This document shows, in pieces, positions 35,411 to 46,648 of a stretch of DNA of 64,000 bases. Both the position numbers and the translations under genes were made by a program. Below the pieces are notes generated by a model that saw only the letters and a program-made list of their open reading frames with translations, did no database searches and had not been told where the DNA came from. How positions within the stretch are numbered: position 1 is the stretch's first letter; each line of letters starts with the position of its first letter. This DNA comes from Ctenosaura bakeri (taxonomy: Eukaryota; Chordata; Lepidosauria; Squamata; Iguanidae), in assembly GCA_948474755.1 (NCBI GenBank), contig CAOLHI010000152.1, positions 372,001-436,000 on the forward strand, written 5' to 3'.

Positions 35411-35805
35411 GGGACCCAAAAATTCTTAAAAAGTATGACTTTACGAGAGAACTATTACAAAATCCTACATAGATGATATCTTACTCCAGTAAAAATTGGA
35501 AAAAAATAACAAAAAATACTAAGAATAAGTGTTGGAAATGCTATCAAAAAGGAACTCTATTCCACCTTTGGTGGACATGTATTAAGGCGAAAAAGTTTTG
35601 GAAACAAATCCAAGGAAATATCAAAAAAAATCTTACAAATAAAATTTCCAATGATACTAGAGATATATCTCTTAAATATGACAGATGAAATACAGCAACT
35701 TAGGAAAAAACAACAAAAACTATTACTTTTTATGGTGACAGCAGTTATGCTAAAAAGTGGAAACAAAAGGAAGCACCTAGTACAGAAGAATGAGGGATAA
35801 AAATA
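35411..35805 (+). mobile_element. L1 ORF2 fragment, inverted relative to 34605-35410
   Basis: The plus strand encodes [11 protein letters not shown], then [20 protein letters not shown] (35539-35598), the L1 ORF2 cysteine-rich region, and later a degenerate AKKWKQKEAPSTEE matching AKKWKTNEKFQIEEW of the 14.5-kb copy. It stops in ORF2 at about the point where the minus-strand piece begins, the layout produced by twin priming. Confidence 0.75.
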
Positions 35806-35829
35806 GACTTTCCAGTGTTTGATCTCAAG

Positions 35830-36065
35830 TTTTGGAATTCCCTTCCAAGAAGACTATACTGGTCCTCTTTCTGCACCCTGGTCTTCTGCCTATAAGCAAA
35901 GACATTTTTATTGAGATGACCTTTTGCCAGCTGACGTTGCTGAGAAATGAGTTTTAAATGGGAAACTGCTATGCTTCTCATTATGTTTTTAATTGTTTTA
36001 ATTTTGTTGTATTTTAACATGATAATTTTATTGGGCTTCATTATAATTAGAAGCATTATAATTTT
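35830..36065 (+). mobile_element. LINE-like 3' region, plus strand
   Basis: TTTTGGAATTCCCTTCCAAG, AAGACATTTTTATTGAGATG and TTTTTAATTGTTTTAATTTT then TGTATTTTAACATG are the sense-strand counterpart of the LINE-like 3' region at 27170-27740. It is diverged and the family is uncertain. Confidence 0.5.
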
Positions 36066-38365
36066 GTGCTTTTCTCTCTACCATTATAGTTAATCTTTTA
36101 GCAGAAAGACAGGTTAAATATCTAATAATACATACATACGTACATTTTAACAAATATGTATAAACAATGTGGCTTTTAGGCAAAATGAGCACAACATTTT
36201 TTATTCACTTGCCAAAATGTGCACAAATTTTCCTTTGAACTGACAAAAAAAAAATCTGATGTAGAACTAGGACGGAACCAATTTACCAGTGGAAAGATGA
36301 AAATCTGAGTGAATCAATTTCAACTGGTTTTCCCATCCAAAGTGCCACCCAAGATGGCAGACACTTGCCATTGATTTTGACTGATTTTTGATTGATTGAT
36401 TTTTGGGAGGAAAAGGAAATGCATGCAAGGCCTTGGATTAATACAAGAGGTCATGTGTAAGCACACACAAACACGTGTTGTTTTACTTCCTATTTATAAA
36501 ATACTGGACATCTCTCCACTTACATTTTATACATTTCCATGGTGCAGCTTTCCTTCAGGCAAATGGGACACAGCAAGGCAAACATGAGGGAAATTATCAG
36601 AACCACAGATACACCATTCTGATCTGTGTACACTGGAGTCCATTGAGAACATTTTTCACAGTGTTATCTAATGAGATAAAAACCCCACAACATCCTTACT
36701 TGGCCACTCTAATAACTATATCTCTTTATGGTCAGGCTCCACTGAAATATCATAGTGCCGTCACATACAGAGGAGAAAATATATCCATCCTATCTACAGA
36801 GTTCCCCTGATTTTCCAGATCATCAGTGCTGCTTAGTTTTTTAAATAGCATCCTAACTATTACTATACTATCCACTGGGAAGAGCAGAACAAGGCATTTT
36901 GTTTTCCTCCTAGTCTTAAGCTAAGTTGAGCACATAACTCAGATATTCCTAAATAACCATACTTTGCATCATTCATACAACCCTTCAGAAAGGTTCTTTT
37001 TCTCACATTTGGCTTTCAGACAGCAATTCTCATGTTTCTGATTTTGTCTCATAACCATAGAGTTAAAATTAGGTCTATGAACTTGCTTTTTTATGCTACA
37101 ATGTTTAAATTAGACTTAACAAGCACCAATCTACTTTGATCAAACTAATAATATTATACATAATGTCATCTGAAACTAATGGGACTGATTGTTTTTAAGT
37201 AGAGAACAACTCCATGATATAGTGTCCTCCAGAAACACCAAATCAAACAGTGACTTCTGGCCTCTTCTGGCATTGGGGGAAAAAACCTGAAATGAGCGTA
37301 TTAGAAGTCACAGAAGATTTTTTTTTTTTAAAAAAAACCCAAATACATAAAAATGGACCTGTGAAGCATGTCAGAGTTAGGAGGGTGTAAGCCTAGATGT
37401 ACAGAGGGAACTTTATGTTGATCCTGGATGCTTGAAAGTTGCCCATCTCTGATTTAAAGAAAGAATCACACAATTTGGTGTTTTATGAGGGAAAGACTCT
37501 CCATTTTGGGGCTATTTTTTTTCTGGCAATGGGAGAATTTTGGAAGGCATAGGGTACCCTGGGAGTCACATGTGGCCCTCATGAATCTCATCTCTGCTCC
37601 AGATAAGTGTAAATGTTTAACCAAGGAAGATGAAAACATTCATTTTAAAAAAAAATCTATTCAAACATTTTTCACTCTGAAACTGACAAATCTTAAACTG
37701 GAATGAAAAATAATTGTAAGGCTTATGCTCTAAACAAAAATTATAGAGTATATCAGTTCAAACATAAAATAATTTCCATTAGACTGATGAAGGACAATTA
37801 TTTGCATTCTCATATACCCAGAAGGAATACCTACTGATCCATCTGTTACAGGTTTTCCATCTCTCTCTCTCTCTCTCTCTGTATATATATATTATAGAGG
37901 GCTTTTTCCTCCTTTCCTCCTACCCCCAAGGGAAGGTTTTCATGCTGTCAACAGAAAGAATATGATGACAGTGTTAAATTGTAAGAGAAAACAAGGAAGT
38001 AAATAACCAAAGTGTCAGGTGGAATGCTGTTGATGGTTTGAGGTTCTTTATTAGATTTGACCTCCTTTCTACTGCAAATTAGTAATAAATTAGTTCATTG
38101 TCTTTTCCCACCCACTTCTCCCTAATAGACTACAGATAAGCAGGATAGTTCAGTGAGAAAATAGGGCTGCCAAGAACAAATTATGATCCATGGTGCTTTA
38201 TAAAACAAGATGGAAACTGTAAAATGGATTATAACTCATTGCCTAATATTACCTTATCCATCAACTGTCACTACATACAAGATATAGAATTCTTTGAAAA
38301 CTGATGAGTGACAATCCAAAGAAAAAACCTAAAAACATGTATGTCTACGCTACTAACAGAAATTT
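36066..38365. other. Nothing recognised except simple repeats
   Basis: AT-rich sequence with an A/T homopolymer junction near 37319-37337 and a TC/TA tract at 37859-37894. No gene found; frames at 36396-36587 and 36475-36810 overlap and show no domain. Confidence 0.5.
37859..37894. repeat. (TC)n(TA)n microsatellite
   Basis: About ten TC units followed by TA units. Confidence 0.9.
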
Positions 38366-38595
38366 GTTATTGTTGTGTACTTTCAAGTCATTTCCTTTTT
38401 ATGGTGACCATAACTGTTACAAGGGTTACCTGGCAATTTTTGTTGAGAGGGAGCTTGCCATTGCTTTCCTCTGAGGTTGAAAGAATATGACTTGCCCAAG
38501 GGCACCAGTGGGTTTCCATAGCTGAGTGGGGATGTGAACCCTGGTTTCACAGAGTACTAGTCCAGCACTCAATCCACTTCACTACATTGGATCTC
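38366..38595 (-). mobile_element. tRNA-derived SINE, near full length
   Basis: The best SINE reference in the window. On the minus strand the head reads GTAGTGAAGTGGATTGAGTG, CTGGACTAG (A-box region), then GGTTCACATCCCCACTCAGC (B-box-like). The body has CACTGGTGCCCTTGGGCAAG and CAATGGCAAGCTCCCTCTCA, and the 3' end is ATGACTTGAAAGTACACAAC then AATAACAA. Overall length about 230 bp. Pol III box similarity indicates origin from a tRNA gene. It is a dispersed retroposon, not a tRNA. Confidence 0.85.
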
Positions 38596-41500
38596 GAACA
38601 GACGTAGTGGATGTATTATTGGTAAACATGATGTTAAACTGAACCAAAATAAAAGGAAATATCTAGAAATGTTTAAGATATTCACTGGATTCACCTTTTA
38701 ATTGAACTTTCCTAAATACCACCTCCTGGACCTGAATGAGAAAACAAAACCAATCTATGACTGGAAATTTAGAGCTTGAAAACTGAATTTGGAAATCAAA
38801 AATTACATTTTCTAACAAAACATGAATACTGTGCTCATGCTGTAATCACCTCTGTTTGGAATATTCTTGCCTTTCTTTTGAACATTTTGAATATCCTTTT
38901 AATGTGGGAGTGATACGAATTACGAAGCCATCTAATACAGTCAAGTCTATCTAACCTAGTATTAATGACACAGACTTGCAGCAGCTCCCCAGGCAGGAAT
39001 TCTTCTAGCTAATTTTGATGGAGATGCTGGAGATAGAATCTGGTTCCTTCAGCATGCAAAGTTCTACCATGGTGGTTTTGAGTTGAGAAATAAAAATAAC
39101 AGTAAAAAAAGAATCTTCACACAACCTGATTACACTGATAAGGCATCTGCCATCCTGTTATTTTGTTCAGTTTGTGATGCAAATGGATTCAATTTTTATA
39201 TCTTCCAGCTGAGCAGCAAGTACAAGCTTGCATGCTACAGGGAAGGCAACCTTCTTGACCTTTTATATTTGCCACAGATGCATCTTGTAATGAGGTCTTC
39301 AACAAGACAACCAATTGATCAATAGGCCTTTCATACTCTCCCCCCCAACACCATCTTAATTTTAGTTCTAGAATAAATTGAGACTTTGTTAAAGTCATGC
39401 ATGCTTTGTTCTTTCTTATAATAATAGCGATCATCTATACTGGAAAGTAGAGAGGGAAACAGAGAGAGAATGTGAATATGGATCTTTTTATACCATTTGC
39501 TTTGACTTTACCCTGCAAAATCCACTGTGATTCCTGCTGTTTTATCACTAATTTATTCTCCTGTGGATATTTTATTGGTACGTGTATTTATCTTTAAAGC
39601 TAATTTTATAAAGTATGGTCTATTTTTTTTCTATTTTCCCTTTCTTTCCCCTCAAACAATTCCTTCATTATAACTTTAAATCTCACAGACTGTAAGTTCT
39701 TTACATCTCAGAAAATGTACATTTAAACAGTTGGATAATGGCTGGGACACTGTTAGTGAAATGTGCATGTGTAAGTCTGGCTTATGCATGCATGTGTCTG
39801 TTTTTCCAAAGGTTGTAGGGGACTAGCATTTTCAATCCATCCAAAATCTCTCTTCTCCATGAAACTGTCAAGTATAAGGAAGGCTACTACTCTTGTTTCT
39901 TACTAGTGGGGAGGAGATTGAGTGGGAAGGCAATGAAGATGATGAAGATGTAGCTTATCTGGGCTCTGAGTAGAAGGAAAAGCAGATTGGATTCTACCTG
40001 TGAGTGCATCTTCATGCCTTCCCCTATCAGCACTTCTCTGGGCTGAGACCAGCTGCATATTAATTGCTTCCTCTGTCCAGCCCTACCTTGCTGGTTACCA
40101 GTTGAAGAAGCAGCAGCCATTCTCCTAGGGCTGGATACTGGGCAGAACAGGCAGAGACCTGGGACATTATGCTGTGCCTGCTTTATGCAGGATTTCACTC
40201 CCTGTATGCCAGTGGTTTATTAGATGGAAATCCAGTATTCCAGTAGTGCTTGGTAGCCTGGTATGGGGTGGAGAATCTGTGTTGGGCTTTAGTCTAAACT
40301 TTAAAGGAGATATCCAAGGTTCTAATCTATTTTGGGAGGAGGGTTTAGAACTTGAATATGTTGGAATAAAATGTGAATATCTCTAAAATTTAAATTAGAA
40401 GTAAAACTCACAGACATGCAAGCAACCAGCCACCACTGTCCGGGAACATTTAAATTACTTCCTTATACCCTTGATGAGACTCCATGAGAAATATTCTTAA
40501 CTAATCAATAGCCAAGGTAGTGAAAGCCAAACATGCTATCACAGTGAGTGATGCTCCAATCACAGCAAGTTTCACTCTGCAGAGAAATATAAATATTACA
40601 TATTGCAGAAGCAAAAATGGTACATCCACAGTGCAATATATGTTTGGATATCCATATCCAGGAAGTTGAACCATGTGTACCAGTTGTTGGCCATGAAAGA
40701 AAGCTAAATATTCACTCCAGTGCATTGCACCTAATTAAAATGAGAGATGGAGATAGTATTTAAATAGTAAATAAATGCAACTGGTATGGATTTAGCCTAC
40801 TCTGTTGTATGGTAGATGAAAACTCTTGGATCTTTAAAGAAAATGATAGGCAGCTTTCAAATATCGTAAATGGTGTTATTACTATTATACATTCATTCTA
40901 CTAAACACTTAAAAGTGGGATCAAATAATCTACTTCCACTGGATTTCACTGTTTCTGTCAGTGGAATTGGGTAAGGGTGATTTACCTTCCCTCTGCAACA
41001 TGCAGTAGACCTGTGCAAGTTGCTGGAGCCAAGTTTTTGGTAACCAAGAAACAAAAATCAGTAGTGCTTGTGTTAATCACAGCAACCCATATCTTATTGT
41101 CAGGCCTGTCTAGAATAGATCAATTTAAACAACAGGAACTTGGTGAGTCGACACTTATGTAAATTTCTCTCACATAAAGAGTTTACTGTAGTTGGAACTA
41201 ATAATTGGATTTGGGCCCTGCTAGCAACAACAAACAAGAAGCATGATATGAGCTTTACTGAAGATAAAAGAATGGAATACAAAGTGTGCATACACTTTGT
41301 TCAAATATTATAAAAATTATGGGGTGAAAGGGAACTCATATAGATCAGCCATCACTTGAATATTGGTAGCTTTTAAAATTCATAATTGAATGAATTTAAA
41401 CCATATGAAATCATATAAAAAGATGGGTTATTTATTATTTAAGTAAGGTCATGAAGATGCATGATGGTGATGTCTAAGGTTGTTTAAAATTTCTTTCACT

Positions 41501-42109
41501 TAGGTTCCTACTAGACTATTTCTCTCATTCTTACTGTTTTTAAATTTTGAAAATGTATAATAAACTATTCATTAATAAGTGGAATTAAACTAATGAGTGA
41601 ACAGACACATTTACTTTCACCAACCACCGTTCTGATAACGGGAATCACTCTTCTTTTATTCTGTAGCTAAGTAGACAGAAAGGTTTTCTTTTTTTCTTTT
41701 TTAATGTTCTAAATACGTTCTTGCCTACTTTTCTGTGGCCAGTAAGAATTGCAGCCAAGTAACCAAGCAAGACACTAAATTCTTTTAGGCCATAAATTAT
41801 GTGCAGGCAGGTAGTTTTTTTTTAAAAAAAAAAAAAAGTAATGAAGATGGTAACACACAGATTTTGTTCATGGTATTTTTTTTTTACTAAATTTTTAGAT
41901 GCTACTAAAGTCATATTAAAGTTACTAATAAGTTAATGTTTAGAAGATAGACAGTGATTGCCCAGCTGTTCAGCCTTCAACAGTGATGCACAATCCACCC
42001 ATTACAGAAGAATCACTCATCTTTAAAAAACAAACAGTAGAAACATTGCTACCATGCAATGAAACAAAAATAAGACTCTGGGCACATAGGAATGCTTACA
42101 AATAAATGT
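38596..42109. other. Nothing recognised
   Basis: AT-rich sequence. The 103-codon minus frame at 39887-40198 and others show no recognisable domain. T/A homopolymer runs occur near 41813-41836 and 41877-41885. Confidence 0.5.
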
Positions 42110-42215
42110 ATTTGGGCAGTTATTCTATGCAAACTTATTTAGGTGTAAGCTCCATCGAACACAATGGGACTTGCTATACTTCCAAGTAAACTTGCACAGG
42201 ACAGCTAGGATCCCT
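42110..42215. mobile_element. Palindromic interspersed repeat
   Basis: CAGTTATTCTATGCAAACTT, TAAGCTCCATCGAACACAAT, GGGACTTGCTATACTTCC and AGTAAACTTGCACAGGA. It has the same near-palindromic plan as 32455-32562. Confidence 0.5.
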
Positions 42216-42349
42216 TTTCCATTATAATGTTTGCTTGTTTTTCTTTCTTCAGATTCTCAATTGGGATGGATTTATCTGCTGAGTTCCATCTCATAGGAGT
42301 TCTTTTTCACCACAAAGTTTGTTCCATTCTGCTTCCAAACAATCATTGT

Positions 42350-42403
42350 TTAAGCTTCACAAAGATGTGTATGTGTATGTATGTATGTATGTGTATGTGT
42401 GTG

Positions 42404-42441
<38 letters not shown>

Positions 42442-42475
42442 CATACATACACATACACATCTTTGTGAAGCTTAA
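42350..42475. repeat. Perfect 41-bp inverted repeat around TG/TA microsatellite
   Basis: 42350-42390 is the exact reverse complement of 42435-42475. The outer 19-20 bp (TTAAGCTTCACAAAGATGTG) are unique sequence; the rest of each arm is TGTA-type repeat. The 44-bp centre is TG repeats followed by (TA)n, itself largely self-complementary. The whole could extrude as a cruciform. Confidence 0.95.
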
Positions 42476-44486
42476 TATATATATATTTCCCTCATTTTTC
42501 AAATGCATGAATTTTTTGCTGTGAACCCATTGAAACTATTAAAGTGTGTCTGCATATTTTTGGATTGCATCCTTTGCATATTTTATTAACTATCCATATA
42601 GTTGTCACATACATTTTTCTTTCATTCACAGAAAATATCATAAGCTTGGAAGTATACAGAATTTTGACTGTAAATTGCATTCAGTTCCACGTTGGATTTT
42701 AGAGGTGTAAATTGAATAAATCTTTTTTAAAAAGAAATTTCTCGGGAATGAATTGCTCTTCCAGTCCCTAGTTCTGAAGATATCCTTTATAACACTGGTA
42801 GGAATTTGTAGGCTGGATTCAACATGTCAGTTGAGATTAGTTCTAATGGCAGGCAATGGGATTTTAGTCATCACTAACCTGTTGCACTGATTTCAATAGG
42901 AACTAAGTTCCATCTAAATTGCTCTGGAAATCCCATATAACTTGCTGCCAACTTGAAAAACAAATAAACCATCCTATGAAATCACTGTGAACTGCAAAAA
43001 AGGAAGTGCAAACTATTATCTCTCCTTTCCAGAAAGAGTCTATTCAAAGTATCATTGAAATAGCTTGGAAAACTGACAAAAGACTGCTGGTGAAAGATCC
43101 CATTATGCTAATTCATTTCTAAGCATTTCAGAATCCAGATTCAAATCTCTAGAAATGTTGACAGGCCTCCATCGTTCTTTTTATTTAAACATGATAGCTC
43201 AAATCTTACAGGCTAAGCAATGGATGCACTTTAACTGGGAGACAGATTTATATATTACTCAGCAAAAGCAAATATATTCTCTAATATAATCATATCACTA
43301 AGAAATTAATCAAGGTCTAATTAAAAATGTATCTAAATAACTTCTGTTTCTTGGAAACGCTGCTGCTATAACTTCTACCTAATTAAATTGGTTAGAGTAA
43401 AGTTTGGCTTTGAACAGACTAATTTTACCTCCTGGGTAATAATGGCTAGCATAACAAATGTATGACACTTCTTTAATATTACATCTTCTTGTATTAGAAA
43501 TTGAATTTCTATCACAGTGTGGTAAAAGGCCATCAGAGATGAAAGAACAAAGAGATCAGTGAAGATTACAAACCTGAAAAGAACTAACAAATGATCTTTG
43601 CATAACTTACAGCTTTAATACGAGTAAATATAAGAATTACTGAAACGTAGCCTTCCTACTCATAGGTTTTTTTTCCCTTGAGGATTTAGTATGCATGTTA
43701 AAACAAACCATGTAGATTGTCTGAATAGTGGAAGGCAAAGATGTCAAAAGGCATAAAAATACAAAAGCTGTGTTGTAAGCCCTAAGCACTTCAGAGTTCT
43801 GCAATTTCATGGTAGGATCCAACCTCCAGCATCTGTGAATGGATAGCAGATGAAGAAATGAAGTCATTAGGAGCCAGGAGAACCCTTCAGAGGTAGAGAA
43901 GCAGTCTCACCTAGAAGGAATGGTGGTAGCAAGCAGGGCTATAAAGAAGAAAAGTCATTATGGACTGGATGGGAAAAGTTGTTACTCGAAAAGGTGGGGG
44001 ACCTTGAAGTCTTCTTTGAAACTGTGAGAGAGGAGATAACAGCAGGATCTTTTCACCCGTGTACACCAGCACTAACTGTAGGACTCCAATTAAAGGTTTA
44101 AACAGGGTGTTTTTGTTGGACATTGATAGACGCACAAAGAAATCAAGCAGTCTTATAAACCACACAAGAATGAAGTGAGAAAAGTTGGATAGAGAGAGAG
44201 ATTTCAGGTGTAGAGGGTGATATTTACTGGTCCAGAAGAAGGCCGAAGTGGTGTGACCAGTCAGACCATAGTCCATGGTCTGGGGACCAACATCCAGAGT
44301 AACATGCCAACTTGCATCCAAAGTACTACAAAATGCCAGGGTTAGAGCTAGGGTTTAAATAGCCTTATTCTACCCTGAAGGGGTGAGTGTTAATGGCTGT
44401 CTGGTAAAGAAAGGGGGTCCAGAATGGGCTGATTGTCGTACTTTGGGGGGGAGATTGATGAGAGTCCTGATAGCCTCAATGTCTTG
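42476..44486. other. Nothing recognised
   Basis: No gene or clear repeat. The 136-codon minus frame at 43911-44321 has no domain I recognise. Confidence 0.5.
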
Positions 44487-44494
44487 GTTTGATA
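44487..44494. repeat. 8-bp target-site duplication of hAT-like element
   Basis: GTTTGATA here and GTTTGGTA at 45883-45890 (seven of eight match) flank the element. Confidence 0.75.
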
Positions 44495-44573
44495 CAGAGG
44501 CAGATCTAGGGTGGGTCAACTGTGGCTTGTGCCCCAGGTGCCAAAGTCAGGGGGTGCAAAAAAGAGGAACCCC

Positions 44574-44682
44574 CCACCTGCCCCACTGCCACCACTCGCC
44601 CTTTCCCCTGCTTCTGCTCACCCATTTCCCTGCCAGTGCCAATTGCCCCTCTTCCTACTGTCAGTTGCCCCTCTCTCCACTG
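44574..44682. repeat. C-rich minisatellite, left part
   Basis: Imperfect units of about 24 bp around CCCCTCTCCCCACTGCCA, e.g. GTCAGTTGCCCCTCTCTCC. It continues after the LTR at 45500. Confidence 0.8.
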
Positions 44683-44686
44683 CCAT

Positions 44687-45495
44687 TGTAACTGTGATGT
44701 AAGCATAAACTTTGATAGCACTAGATATCCCTTTGTGATATCAAATAATTTGACCTTTCCATGGCACCCTGGGGCATGCATTTGTAAGGATCTCCAGGAC
44801 ACACAAAAACAAGGCGCAGTCATTTTATGACAGGAATTCCAACTTCTCTTATCTCAGGCGGGCACTTCAAAGCCTTGGGTGTTGTTCTGAGGATCTATTC
44901 CTTTCATTTCACAAGATGCCTGATTCGCGCCCATAAATAACAAGATTGGCACTTGGGCTGCATGACTGATCTACCACGGATGTTTTGATCCACTTCTAAG
45001 CCTTTTGGTGCATTTCAAAGCTAACTTTGTCCTCAAAGTTTATGATATGGATCCAGGCACAATCTCTGTTATAAAAACCCCTGGTTCTGATAGTTGAGAG
45101 AGCCGCCTTTTGAGTTTCACCCCGCTTTGCTGACAGTCTGTATAGAGAGCTCCCCAAGGAATCTTATTAAGTCTCATTTCCTTCAGCTGTTCAGGACTAT
45201 GTGATCAGGTGTCGTATTATTTATTCCTAAAATTCATTTCCCTTTTCCTACTTCTTATTTAGTTAGTGGTGTGTTTGTTTGTCTTATATGTTGCTTTTCA
45301 ATAAAAACATTAACTGGTTTATTCTGTAAATTGCATGGCTCATTGACCTGCCTCTGTAAACATAGGGCTAAAAGACCCCCACTAAAGTTGCCCTGCCTCT
45401 CCTAGCCAGCAAGTGTGCTCTAGTCAATTTCCCATCTGTGTTAATATTTGAATATTTGGGTGTCCCTTCCAGGACCCCCTAAATACAGGGTAACA
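44687..45495 (+). mobile_element. Solo LTR (ERV-like)
   Basis: Begins TGTAACTG and ends GGTAACA, flanked by CCAT on both sides (44683-44686 and 45496-45499). Internally it has a TATA-like TTATAAAAA at 45069 and a CAATAAAAAC poly-A signal at 45299, in LTR order for the plus strand. A 4-bp duplication fits several retroviral integrases. No second LTR or internal region is present, so it is a solo LTR left by recombination. The orientation is inferred from the signals. Confidence 0.8.
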
Positions 45496-45499
45496 CCAT

Positions 45500-45851
45500 T
45501 GCTCACCCCTCCCCCCACTGCCAATCACCCTTCTCCCCACCACCGTAGATCACTCCTCTTCCTGCTATCTATTGCCATTCCCTCACTGTCGATTGCCACT
45601 TCCCCCTCTATTGATTGCCCCTCCCCCTCTGCCAATCATTTTTCTCCCTGCTGTTGATCATCCCTCTTCCCATCTTTGATCACCCCTCTCCCCACTGTTC
45701 ATCACTCATCTCCTGGTTTTCAATTACTCCTCCCCCATTTGTCAATCACCCCTCCCCACCATCAATCACCCTTCCCTCTGATGCACTGATCACCGCTCTC
45801 TCCACAGCCCCCATCACCCCCTCTGCTGCCCCTGCTCACCCCCCCCGTGCC
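45500..45851. repeat. C-rich minisatellite, right part
   Basis: About 14 imperfect units of about 24 bp (CACCCCTCCCCCCACTGCCA, then AATCACCCTTCTCCCCACCA and variants). Open frames at 45448-45657 and 45615-45896 are translations of the array, not genes. Confidence 0.85.
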
Positions 45852-46002
45852 CTAGGCACTGCTGAGCCTCAATCCGCCACTGGTTTGGTAAGGTGAATGG
45901 TGAAGGTCTCAGTAGGAAATGAGCACAGCGGGGCCATCTGTCTGCTGTACCTGGGCAGTTTCGTTGACTACTGTATTCAGATGTCAGGTTGTTGACAGGA
46001 TT

Positions 46003-46007
46003 ACTAG
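46003..46007. repeat. 5-bp target-site duplication ACTAG
   Basis: ACTAG at 46003-46007 and exactly again at 46644-46648. Confidence 0.93.
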
Positions 46008-46643
46008 TGTCAGGACCCTGGCACTCCAGGACTCAAGCTCTGAGTCTGAACCAGAGGACTTCAAAGCCATGGAGCCTGCTGCACCAGCAGAGCCCACCCC
46101 AGAGGCTGCCCTGGACACAGAGCCCTTGGCCCCAGTAGCCCCAGCAATGGAGCCAGGGGCTGCCTTAGACCCAGAGATTCAAGAGCAGGTGCCTACTTAC
46201 CAGTAGCACTGGGAGCAAAAGAGTGCTCTCAGAAGGTCAGAGCGTTTAAATAGGAAACAGCAAGCAATCAAGCTCCAGCTGAGGTAGCACCTGGGCGAGG
46301 GCCTGCTTAATAAAAGCACTCACTCAGCCTTGGGTCTTTGTCGGCTCACAACCGTCCATTTTGGGTGTGCCTGCTAGGCTATCGGGGACTCTTTCCTTGC
46401 TTCCTGAAATGCTGCCCGACCGGCTGAGGAACAAACTCTGTGGTACGTGGACTCGGTTTGCTGTTTTGCCTGGCTGTGACATAACAGCCAGGGAATATCT
46501 TTGCTGCAAAAGTCTCTTTAGTTCACTGCTGCCTTATCTACCCACTGCTGAAGTAAAGCCCTTTGATTTATTGCCTGTCTGCCTTATCTGGGAAAAGACC
46601 TATTAGCCGGCTCTTGGCTGCCTGCCACGCCTTGGCGTTGACA
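46008..46643 (+). mobile_element. Solo LTR (Gypsy-like) with ORF remnant
   Basis: Begins TGTCAGGACCC and ends GGCGTTGACA, so the termini form a short TGTCA/TGACA inverted repeat; exact ACTAG duplications flank it. 636 bp. The first third is in-frame coding-like sequence: DSSSESEPEDFKAMEPAAP, then a proline/alanine/glutamate-rich stretch, one stop, then LRRSERLNRKQQAIK. A TTAATAAAAG motif near 46308 could be the TATA box. A 5-bp duplication fits Gypsy (Metaviridae-type) integrases. A related minus-strand LTR lies at 49527-50082. Confidence 0.88.
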
Positions 46644-46648
46644 ACTAG

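Larger units (their letters stand above)
44495..45882. mobile_element. hAT-like element with internal minisatellite, split by an LTR
   Basis: The left end CAGAGGCAGATCTAGG and the reverse complement of the right end (CAGTGGCGGATTGAGG) are inverted repeats. Together with the 8-bp duplication this indicates the hAT superfamily. The ends recall the CAGTGGCGTAG type found intact at 58357. The interior is a C-rich minisatellite (44574-44682 and 45500-45851) cut in two by the solo LTR at 44687-45495. Without the LTR the element is about 575 bp and encodes no transposase. Confidence 0.8.

Noticed and set aside
36640..36800. Segment resembling a LINE fragment (GGAGTCCATTGAGAAC, GGTCAGGCTCCACTG)
   Set aside because: No second copy in the window and no clear RT motif, so a repeat call would be a guess.
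38366..38595. Possible tRNA gene from A- and B-box similarity
   Set aside because: No cloverleaf can be formed, the body is SINE-like, and the same sequence recurs at several sites.
43911..44321. 136-codon minus-strand frame
   Set aside because: It shows no domain, signal or repeat and no neighbouring exon candidates.
44506..44823. Overlapping frames of about 100 codons on both strands
   Set aside because: They translate the minisatellite and LTR edge; codon content mirrors the CCCCTC repeat.
45500..45851. Regularly spaced repeats suggesting a CRISPR-like array
   Set aside because: Units are contiguous and imperfect, without unique spacers; it is a minisatellite in vertebrate DNA.
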